A stretch of 50,131 nt of DNA from Planctomycetota bacterium. Its GTDB lineage: Bacteria; Planctomycetota; Phycisphaerae; Phycisphaerales; SM1A02. The position numbers were made by a program, and so were the translations under genes. The stretch spans positions 1 to 50,131 of the forward strand of contig JACNLW010000039.1 in the NCBI GenBank assembly GCA_014381305.1. The letters are read 5' to 3'. This document shows, in pieces, positions 44,374 through 50,131 of the stretch. The notes beneath the pieces were generated by a model. That model worked only from the letters and a program-made list of their open reading frames with translations, searched no databases and was not told the DNA's origin. Position 1 is the stretch's first letter. Each line of letters starts with the position of its first letter.

Positions 44374-44826
44374 ATGACAACTATAAAATTAATATTTATC
44401 TCTCTTGCATCCACGGTATTTGTTAGTTCATTAGCAATTGCAGACCTTGACAATGGCGACTATGGAAATCAACAACCCAAGAAAATTACAATCTTTGGCC
44501 ATACGGGTCAGGATCCAGCACCAGAACCGGGTGAAGCAACGTGGGATCCAAGTTTCTCTGGTCCAACTTGGTTTGATGTACAAGAGAAAAAGAAACCGCT
44601 TCCAACAAAGGATGAGTTACTATCAATTGCGTTCATTGAAGAAGTTGAAATTACACCCAACTTGCCTGTATCAACGCCTGATTGGTCAACAAATTTTACT
44701 GCTTCTGTGGATCGGTTAGATGACAGCAAATCTACATCACCACCCTATGGTGGGAGCGTCCCTGCCCCCCCCGCAACCCTCCTTTTCGCTCTTGGGCTTT
44801 TGAAAAAACGTCGAAGAGTTGAATAA
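44374..44826 (+). CDS. Exported protein with PEP-CTERM-like sorting tail
   Basis: 150 residues from ATG 44374 with GAGGAGG at a 6-nt spacing. Signal peptide TTIKLIFISLASTVFVSSLAIA. The mature part is Pro-rich and without Cys. The C-terminus reads GGSVPAPPATLLFALGLLKKRRRVE: a PxPxP-type motif, a very short hydrophobic stretch and a basic end. It resembles the PEP-CTERM (VPEP) sorting signal recognised by exosortase, in a PAP form; the hydrophobic run is only about 9 residues. No exosortase gene is in the window. A strong terminator follows. Confidence 0.65.
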   Translation: MTTIKLIFISLASTVFVSSLAIADLDNGDYGNQQPKKITIFGHTGQDPAPEPGEATWDPSFSGPTWFDVQEKKKPLPTKDELLSIAFIEEVEITPNLPVSTPDWSTNFTASVDRLDDSKSTSPPYGGSVPAPPATLLFALGLLKKRRRVE

Positions 44827-44832
44827 ACCTCT

Positions 44833-44868
44833 TTGCAGGGCACAGTGCAAACTGTGCCCTGCAACTTT
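44833..44868 (+). terminator. Rho-independent terminator
   Basis: Perfect 14-bp stem TTGCAGGGCACAGT/ACTGTGCCCTGCAA with a GCAA tetraloop, followed by CTTTT. The strongest terminator in the window; it ends the HTH/TPR-like operon. Confidence 0.85.
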
Positions 44869-44892
44869 TGGGGTCAAAGATCTAAAGGCTGC

Positions 44893-44898
44893 TACGCT
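44893..44898 (+). promoter_or_regulatory. Putative leaderless promoter of the WYL regulator gene
   Basis: TACGCT, then ATACGT, then ATG 44905. No ribosome-binding site. Confidence 0.35.
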
Positions 44899-44904
44899 AT
44901 ACGT

Positions 44905-45879
44905 ATGACAGTTAAATACACCAAAGTTCACCGGTTGATGCAAATTATTACACTCGTTCAAACGCAACGGGGTTGGACTGCTGAAGCGCTCGCCAACGAG
45001 TTCAATACTGCGGAACGAACTATTTTTCGGGATATCAAACAAATCAAGGAATTGGGGATTCCAATTGAAACCGATGGAGGAAGTAAAGGGTACACCATTA
45101 ACGGTACATACTTTATGCCGCCAGTTCGATTGACGATTGAGGAGGCATTAGCGATGTCTGCTTTGTGTGAAACATTAGCAGACAGTGGTGCAATTCCTTT
45201 TATTCGCCCTGCGTCCATGGCAATCCATAAGATTCAATCTCAGTTACCACTTGCTGTTCGAGAAGAGTTAACTGAACGGTTGCAAACGATGCAACTAAGA
45301 ACCTCGCCCACCATGGACGAGGAAGGGTATGGTGATATCTACGACACTGCCCAACGTGCGCTGTTAAAGAAGAAAATTCTTGAATGCAAATATGACAGCA
45401 TCGGCGGCGGAAGTGAAGATGAGGTTTTCTTGTTTCATCCATACGCCTTGTTCTTTGGAACAAGAGCGTGGTACATCGTTGGATTTCATGAAGGAAGAGA
45501 CGCTATACGTACACTGAAATTGAGTCGGTTTTTAAAAATGGAACTTACGAAGCACGCTTCAGAAGTACCCGCATCGTTTACGCTTGAAAAGCACCTTGGG
45601 AACGCATGGCAAATGATCCCCGGACAGAAAGATTATGAAGTTGAAATTAAGTTTGATCATCCGTTTTCGCTCACCATCAGCGACACGCAATGGCATGCCA
45701 CACAGAATATTGAATGGCACGATGATGAATCGTGTACATTTACGTGTACCGTCTCTGGTCTAGACGAAATTGTCTGGTGGATTCTTGGCATGGGACCAAG
45801 TTGCAAAGTTATAAAACCAACAGAACTAGTAGATAAAGTTTCGTCACTTACAAAAGAGATGGTTGAACGATACGCATAA
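44905..45879 (+). CDS. WYL-domain transcriptional regulator
   Basis: 324 residues from ATG 44905; in-frame sequence upstream of it is inside the terminator. An N-terminal winged helix (VHRLMQIITLVQTQRGWTAEALANEFNTAERTIFRDIKQI) is followed by the linker PIETDGGSKGYTI. A WYL domain (~150-225) carries FHPYALFFGTRAWYIVGFHEGRD and KLSRFLKMEL, and a C-terminal WCX-like extension ends the protein. WYL domains sense nucleic-acid-derived or nucleotide ligands; many regulate DNA damage, phage defence or metabolism. It is monocistronic. Confidence 0.88.
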   Translation: MTVKYTKVHRLMQIITLVQTQRGWTAEALANEFNTAERTIFRDIKQIKELGIPIETDGGSKGYTINGTYFMPPVRLTIEEALAMSALCETLADSGAIPFIRPASMAIHKIQSQLPLAVREELTERLQTMQLRTSPTMDEEGYGDIYDTAQRALLKKKILECKYDSIGGGSEDEVFLFHPYALFFGTRAWYIVGFHEGRDAIRTLKLSRFLKMELTKHASEVPASFTLEKHLGNAWQMIPGQKDYEVEIKFDHPFSLTISDTQWHATQNIEWHDDESCTFTCTVSGLDEIVWWILGMGPSCKVIKPTELVDKVSSLTKEMVERYA

Positions 45880-45912
45880 GGGTTACTTTCTGAAACCCAT
45901 TACTTTTTTATG
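45880..45912 (+). terminator. Weak terminator after the WYL gene
   Basis: GGGTTAC-TTTCT-GAAACCC (one mismatch) followed by ATTACTTTTTT. It lies in the 83-nt gap before the convergent methyltransferase gene. Confidence 0.45.
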
Positions 45913-45962
45913 AGATCGCGGGACACTCTTCATAGGTTGCAGTTTGTGCATTATTGATTCAT

Positions 45963-46955
45963 TCAGTGTTCGCGTTCTAACACAGCAACGAAAAAACCTG
46001 TCGTAGTTTCATTGGGAACGATACGAATTGCACCTTCAAGATTATTTGCAAACGTTTTACCACCCCAATGAGATAGTGACGACCTTGAAGAAGTTGGCAG
46101 GAGTTCTTTGGGAATCGGCAGAACATTTGCGTGAATCGAACTTCGCGAGAGAACTCGATCCAACACGCATTCATTTTCTTCTGGCGCAAACGTACATGTT
46201 GAATAAACAACTCTGCCACCAACTTTAACACAGCGCAGCGCAGCAATAAGTAACTGCTCTTGTAATTTTGCGAGCCGGCGAATCGCCTGCACGTTCCACC
46301 TTTCAAATCGAATTGGTTTTTCAATCCGGAACCGACCTTCTCCACTACATGGAACATCCACGAGGACTCGGTCAAAACAATCTGCGTGTGTTTTTCCCAA
46401 CTTCTCTCCAGCTCCACAAAGAATTTCTACGTTCGTTGCGTTTTGCCACTGTAAAATTTCTCGCAACCGGTAAAGACGTTTTTTGCTTCGATCGTTCGCA
46501 ACCATAATTCCTGTATTGTTCATCGCTGCTGCGAGTTGGGAAGTTTTACTTCCCGGTGCAGCGCACATGTCAAGTACACTCATGCCCTCTTCGAGTTGCA
46601 TGGCGTGCGCCGCGGTCATACTTGACGCCGCTTGGATGTAGATCAACCCATCTTTTCCACATCGCAACGCTTGGAGGTCACGAATGGTTCCAACCTCTAA
46701 CTTGTACCCGAGGGGACACCACGGAATTGAAGAAACGACTACACCAGCGGATTCAATTTCTTCTAAGACTTCCGCAACAGTTGATCGAAGCGTGTTCACG
46801 CGAAACACGACTGGTTTGGGCTGGGAAAAACTTTGTAACGCAGCAGCGTAATCTTCGTCACTTAAAATAAGCCGAAATCGCTCAATCGCCTCTGAAGAAA
46901 ATAGTTCTTCTACTCGCTGTACCGCGCGATCTGCACTGTTCTTTAATTCATCCAT
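45963..46955 (-). CDS. RsmB/RsmF-type (NOL1/NOP2/Sun) RNA cytosine-5 methyltransferase
   Basis: 330 residues from ATG 46955; a TTG at 46988 is less likely. The SAM motif is LDMCAAPGSKTSQLAAAM. Catalytic cysteines are in VLVDVPCSGEGRFR and YSTCTFAPEENE, as in the m5C enzymes of rRNA. An N-terminal RNA-recognition-like segment (RFRLILSDEDYAAALQSF) precedes it; it lacks the NusB domain of RsmB, so it is closer to RsmF in layout. The target base is not predictable. Alone on this strand, downstream of the orphan gene at 47.0 kb. Confidence 0.88.
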   Translation of the reverse strand: MDELKNSADRAVQRVEELFSSEAIERFRLILSDEDYAAALQSFSQPKPVVFRVNTLRSTVAEVLEEIESAGVVVSSIPWCPLGYKLEVGTIRDLQALRCGKDGLIYIQAASSMTAAHAMQLEEGMSVLDMCAAPGSKTSQLAAAMNNTGIMVANDRSKKRLYRLREILQWQNATNVEILCGAGEKLGKTHADCFDRVLVDVPCSGEGRFRIEKPIRFERWNVQAIRRLAKLQEQLLIAALRCVKVGGRVVYSTCTFAPEENECVLDRVLSRSSIHANVLPIPKELLPTSSRSSLSHWGGKTFANNLEGAIRIVPNETTTGFFVAVLEREH

Positions 46956-47012
46956 CTGAGATGATGAAGTGTAAGGGCTACCAAACAAATCGTCTCATCC
47001 CAACAGATGTGT

Positions 47013-47285
47013 TTACGCAACGATATTGAGAATAGCAATGTCATGATCAAGATCGCCACTGAGCAATTTGACATCGCACCGAAGTTGTCGCAATGACGCA
47101 AGCTCGTCTTGCTGCATCTGTTCTTTCACGCTCAGACGCAATGCAGGCCCACTACCACGACGGCACTGGGGATCTTGGGGCGAGTGGCAATTACGACCTA
47201 CGGCAGCCAACCTAGCTGTTGCACCGAGGCGGCTAGACTTTGCATAGTGACGAATCAAGTTTGTATCTATTGTTCTGATGACCAT
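47013..47285 (-). CDS. Orphan small protein (90 aa)
   Basis: 90 residues from ATG 47285, with AAGGAG 7 nt upstream, a strong ribosome-binding site that is the main evidence that it is real. It begins MVIRTIDTNLIRHYAKSSRLG, then has a Cys/Arg-rich middle (NCHSPQDPQCRRGSG) with two cysteines 8 residues apart. It ends in an amphipathic half (LRLSVKEQMQQDELASLRQLRCDVKLLSGDLDHDIAIL). No homologue recognised. It has its own hairpin leader and dyad sites upstream. It lies between the tRNA-Lys and the methyltransferase gene. Confidence 0.5.
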   Translation of the reverse strand: MVIRTIDTNLIRHYAKSSRLGATARLAAVGRNCHSPQDPQCRRGSGPALRLSVKEQMQQDELASLRQLRCDVKLLSGDLDHDIAILNIVA

Positions 47286-47326
47286 GGTTTGCTCCTTCTG
47301 TGTTTCGAGAATAAAAGTACCTTCAT

Positions 47327-47366
47327 GCACCCTCAGGGCTCTCCACCATGGAGCCCTTTCCGGTGC
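47327..47366 (-). ncRNA. Structured leader upstream of the orphan gene
   Basis: Outer stem GCACC (47327-47331)/GGTGC (47362-47366) and inner stem AGGGCTC/GAGCCCT (47335-47357), about 40 nt upstream of the start codon. The shape is a two-part stem-loop. Not a riboswitch class I can name. Confidence 0.35.
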
Positions 47367-47388
47367 CTGAGTAGTATCGGTGAGTGCC

Positions 47389-47406
47389 CTGACACCATTA
47401 TGTCAG
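47389..47406. promoter_or_regulatory. Dyad CTGACA-N6-TGTCAG
   Basis: Perfect 6-bp arms around CCATTA, about 105 nt upstream of the orphan gene start. Typical spacing and size of a dimeric repressor site. Confidence 0.3.
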
Positions 47407-47436
47407 TCATGATAGGGTTTTGTTCGGTATTGCTAC

Positions 47437-47448
47437 AAACCGCGGTTT
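47437..47448. promoter_or_regulatory. 12-bp palindrome AAACCGCGGTTT
   Basis: Perfect palindrome in the spacer between the orphan gene and the tRNA-Lys duplicate. Possible operator. Apart from these sites and the tRNA remnant, no gene was seen at 47286-47609. Confidence 0.3.
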
Positions 47449-47510
47449 TTGAACCAATTTTGAGCAATTGTGATGCGGCAAGCCCTTGGCTTCCCTTTTT
47501 TTTAAATGAA

Positions 47511-47570
47511 TGCCCTGTGCAAGACTCGAACTTGCTACCGAGGGGGATGAAGAGCCCATGCCTGCCAACT
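47511..47570 (-). pseudogene. Truncated tRNA-Lys-like remnant
   Basis: The 3' end is identical to the true tRNA-Lys: 27 bp (47509-47535) match 47608-47634, covering the T-arm and 3' acceptor strand. Further upstream AGTTGGCAG resembles the D-loop and a CTCTTCA anticodon-loop-like sequence follows, but the stems around it do not pair properly and the 5' acceptor strand is missing. Between the remnant and the functional gene is a further ACTCGAACT (47587-47595), which looks like another T-loop piece. Confidence 0.6.
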
Positions 47571-47609
47571 TCGTTGGCAGAGTAAAACTCGAACTATCTC
47601 ATTCTAAAA

Positions 47610-47682
<73 letters not shown>

Positions 47683-47801
47683 TAAAAGGAAAGTGTACCA
47701 AGTCTTTGTTTTTTGAGCTGTTAGCGTACCTGCAAACCGAATAGAAGATTTACATAACCATGCAAAATCCATGGGCGCAAACCGTTGGTGGATTACATAC
47801 T

Positions 47802-48509
47802 ATGAATAAAATTACATTAACTCTTTGTATCGCCGTTTCATTCTCTTTTCTTGGTTGCATGAGCAAACGAGATATGGCAAAAAACGGTTCCGATTTTTTC
47901 ACGCCCCCGCGCTGGGTAATTCACGGATTAAAAGCAGATAACTCTACCGCTTTCAATTGGTCCGAATCCTACGAACTAAAAGAAAAGAACGGGGAGTACA
48001 CAATGGTCTATATGCAATTAAACGAGAAAGATAGCCAAAAGGTTCTGCCCGTAACAATAACCGGAGTTCCAATTCCTCAAACACTAGACGAGCAAGGCCA
48101 GCCAATCGAAGACGATGTGCATTTCAGATATGGTTTTGAAACAACGATTGATGATTGGACTATCACACTTACAAATCCCACCGATCAACCAATATCCGTA
48201 AATCGCCCCAACGGTGACTACTGGAAAATTAATTCAGGGGGCATGCTAGAGGTGTGGAGTGACGATATGTTGGTCGAAGTAATTCCTAATTCGTTTACGG
48301 ATTTGTTTACTAGTTTGTTTATGGTAGCGATTACACAACACATGGATGAACTTATTCAAGACATGGATAAACGCGCAAAAGAGAACGATGGAAAGTTACA
48401 TCTGTTACAAGATCGACTCGAGTTTGAATGTGCACAAGGCCATCGCTGGGAACTTGATTTACTTTCAATTGAAAAAAACACTTGGTGCCAAGAGTGTCCC
48501 AACGAGTGA
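47802..48509 (+). CDS. Hypothetical lipoprotein with C-terminal zinc-finger-like motif
   Basis: 235 residues from ATG 47802; 14 upstream in-frame residues look non-coding. Signal peptide LTLCIAVSFSFLGC with a good lipobox (Cys at ~18). The middle is beta-rich (YTMVYMQLNEKDSQKVLPVTI, DDWTITLTNPTDQPISVNRP). The last ~27 residues read ECAQGHRWELDLLSIEKNTWCQEC, a CxxGHxW...WCxxC treble-clef-like pattern usually seen in nuclease-associated zinc ribbons. No ribosome-binding site. It lies 119 nt from the tRNA-Lys 5' end, divergent from it. Function unknown. Confidence 0.55.
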   Translation: MNKITLTLCIAVSFSFLGCMSKRDMAKNGSDFFTPPRWVIHGLKADNSTAFNWSESYELKEKNGEYTMVYMQLNEKDSQKVLPVTITGVPIPQTLDEQGQPIEDDVHFRYGFETTIDDWTITLTNPTDQPISVNRPNGDYWKINSGGMLEVWSDDMLVEVIPNSFTDLFTSLFMVAITQHMDELIQDMDKRAKENDGKLHLLQDRLEFECAQGHRWELDLLSIEKNTWCQECPNE

Positions 48510-48863
48510 AACCTACTGGCATCTATGGTGGCTAAGGGTGTAGGATTGACAGTGCCGTCGATGGCACTATGAGCACGCGCCCTATCACGCAATCAGTAAC
48601 AAAACATCCGCCGCGGGGTGAATAGCCGTATCAACAAAAAGTGGACTCGATACTTAGTGATTGAAGATGAAAAATACCTCCCATTTAATAACAAATTGAT
48701 ATATAAAAATAACTTCGCTCTACTTACAACTCTACATAAATTCTAGTCCAGTGTCGCATATTCAATATACGAATTCATGTATGGAGTCGATGATATACAA
48801 GGTTAAGAGTTCCGACAGATAGCTCCGGCTTACAAATCTAGAGCGCAAGGAGCAATAAGACTG
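48510..48863. other. Intergenic region without recognised gene
   Basis: 354 bp between the convergent lipoprotein and restriction genes, more AT-rich than the surroundings. It contains the hairpin AGTGCC-GTCGAT-GGCACT (48551-48568) and a looser GCTCC/GGAGC stem near 48821-48853. No ORF with a ribosome-binding site. Confidence 0.5.
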
Positions 48864-50131
48864 TCACGAAACAGTTGATAATGTTTCCACAAATGAGTCG
48901 TAGGAGTTCGCAACTGTAAATTCCACGTCGTTTCCTAGAGCCTTGAAGTGTTCTCGCCCACAGTCAATCTTAGCTTGTTCGGCCGGACGCAGAGCATCTG
49001 AAAAAAGACTATGCTTCGTCTCAACTACAAAGTAGAGTTTCTGCTTACCCTCAATCTCAATCAATACTGCCCAGTCTGGATTGTAAGTTCCTAATGGCGT
49101 TTCTATTTTGAACCAAGCAGGAAGCTTGGCATAAACTTTCACATCTTCATTTATTTCAAACTTTCGTGCAAATTCTTCTTCGACATGGGAATCGTAGATT
49201 ACGTGGTCATATGCTGACTTATCAGCTTCAAGCATATTTTTGCTTAAGTAACCGTACAGCTCGTTCTCTTCAAAAAGCTCTTGTCCATAAAAATGCTCGT
49301 CACCAATTTTCTGATATTTAATGCCGTCCACTATCAATAAACGTTTTTGATGATGAATAATAGACGCTACCTGCTCAATATACTTTTGAGGATTATTTTT
49401 GAAATCCTGAAGCCGATCACTTCTCTGTAGTATTTCTACCAACGTACGGCGAGTCAGATTAGTTTCGTTTTGTAAGTAGCTCAACAGGTCAGGCAACTGA
49501 TAATCTTCAGCCTTAGCTATAGAGTGCTGCTCATCCACTTGATCTCCATGCACCCCGCCTCTATCGATGCGTTGCCTATGTAATCGGGTGATGAATTTAG
49601 CACGACCAACAATGAGGTTTTTATTTATTTCATCTACACATTTCTGGATCAGCGTCTCACTGTCAAAAGAAACTCGAAAAGTAGTTTTATACTTTATGCA
49701 CTCCCAAAGCGTCTTGAATTCTTCACTAAGAAAGATGCCTTTGTTAAGTTCCACCCTTCTCCTGTCGTCAGCGTTTTTGATATTAAGTGAACCAGCGGTC
49801 TTACGCAAAACGTTTATGATCTTTTCGGAGTGCACGATCATATCTTTGGGCAATTCAACTTTTCCAGCTTTAATATCTGCGCGAAGAGAATCTTGTATCT
49901 TGCCCCTCGCATCTATATAGCTCTTTTCTTTTAAATAGTCCCACACTTGTTCCGATTTCTCAACACCTAGATATTCGATCGTATGACCATCGAATAACAC
50001 GGGGATGTTCGCAAAGAGGTGCTGTTCAACAACGCCAAACTTGATTCCGCCTTCCTCTTCAATCTCCTTCTGTAGCTGAGTAGCGAAGTCTTCGTAAGAT
50101 TCATTAGCCATAACAGTCAAGGTGTTAACCT
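48864..50131 (-). CDS. Type III restriction enzyme, Res (R) subunit, C-terminal part
   Basis: About 421 residues; the frame is still open at the right window edge, so the helicase part (N-terminal) is outside. LTVMANESYEDFATQLQKEI followed by GGIKFGVVEQHLFANI is the segment that follows the SF2 helicase motifs in type III Res subunits. The C-terminal endonuclease domain has a PD-(D/E)xK core: GTYNPDWAVLIEIEGKQKLYFVVETK. It would cleave DNA together with a Mod methyltransferase, which must lie further right if present. Codon use (more AT at third positions, fewer GCA/CAA runs) seems different from its neighbours, suggesting transfer; this is an impression, not a count. Confidence 0.8.
   Translation of the reverse strand, partial: VNTLTVMANESYEDFATQLQKEIEEEGGIKFGVVEQHLFANIPVLFDGHTIEYLGVEKSEQVWDYLKEKSYIDARGKIQDSLRADIKAGKVELPKDMIVHSEKIINVLRKTAGSLNIKNADDRRRVELNKGIFLSEEFKTLWECIKYKTTFRVSFDSETLIQKCVDEINKNLIVGRAKFITRLHRQRIDRGGVHGDQVDEQHSIAKAEDYQLPDLLSYLQNETNLTRRTLVEILQRSDRLQDFKNNPQKYIEQVASIIHHQKRLLIVDGIKYQKIGDEHFYGQELFEENELYGYLSKNMLEADKSAYDHVIYDSHVEEEFARKFEINEDVKVYAKLPAWFKIETPLGTYNPDWAVLIEIEGKQKLYFVVETKHSLFSDALRPAEQAKIDCGREHFKALGNDVEFTVANSYDSFVETLSTVS

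Noticed and set aside
47327-47400. Known riboswitch (glycine, SAH, fluoride, ZTP)
   Set aside because: The characteristic conserved loops of these classes do not fit the stems seen.
47109-47585. 158-residue plus-strand open frame
   Set aside because: It runs through the orphan gene on the other strand, the leader hairpin and the tRNA remnant; no ribosome-binding site and no recognisable domain.
47571-47609. Second complete tRNA between the remnant and tRNA-Lys
   Set aside because: Only T-loop-like ACTCGAACT and a CTGCCAAC/GTTGGCAG hairpin are seen; no cloverleaf can be formed.
48546-48580. Promoter TTGACA upstream of nothing
   Set aside because: No -10 box at the proper distance and no gene downstream on the plus strand.

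Overview
The window is a compact, gene-dense bacterial chromosome segment of moderate, slightly AT-rich composition. The best guess is Planctomycetota, probably a Phycisphaerae relative. Supporting traits are a GldA / fused GldF-GldG / DUF4340 gliding-type ABC cluster, a large exported protein with cyclase-like repeats plus a DUF4159-like domain, a VPAPxA...KKRRR variant of the PEP-CTERM tail, a long-form RNase HII-like protein and a stand-alone fusA. This placement rests on gene content only.

Layout. 1-8325 (+): the end of a class I glutamine amidotransferase, a methyltransferase, then a nearly unbroken co-directional run: sppA, the DUF4159-like protein, a HEAT-like exported protein, a hotdog thioesterase, purN, a DUF502 membrane protein, hpf, an EIIA-Ntr-like PTS protein and HPr. 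8315-9316 (-) gpsA; 9438-11450 (+) an unusual P1B-type ATPase. 11451-11794 is a mosaic of repeats. 11795-15579 (-): fbaB, then ggt and mnmA. 15628-20181 (+): RNase HII-like protein, fusA behind a 290-nt hairpin-rich leader, ribD. 20189-25064 (-): the Gld-type ABC operon. 25211-30457 (+): a GAF/receiver protein, prmC, putA. 30458-32098 (-): Kef-type antiporter. 32198-32455 is the second repeat mosaic, in front of a TauE/SafE permease. 33295-35449 (-): plsC, cmk and a TIM-barrel protein. 35559-37919 (+): gcvH-uvrB. 37939-42761 (-): purD, an HWE histidine kinase and two exported proteins. 43112-45879 (+): an HTH/TPR-like protein, a PEP-CTERM-like protein and a WYL regulator. 45963-47682 (-): an RsmB/F-type methyltransferase, an orphan 90-aa gene and tRNA-Lys(CUU) with a truncated duplicate. 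47802-48509 (+): lipoprotein with a zinc-finger-like tail. 48864-50131 (-): C-terminal part of a type III restriction enzyme.

The genes are mostly housekeeping (purine, riboflavin, glycolysis, proline, lipid, tRNA/rRNA modification, repair) with several regulators. The most unusual items are: (i) a modular palindromic repeat family at three loci, one of which forms the 3' end of a coding sequence; (ii) the fusA leader, with short ORFs and competing stems; (iii) recurrent -10 boxes placed 6-9 nt before start codons, suggesting widespread leaderless mRNAs; (iv) an orphan small gene with a structured leader next to a duplicated tRNA 3' end; (v) a P1B ATPase with CPG in place of CPC. No CRISPR array, complete insertion sequence or rRNA gene was seen.
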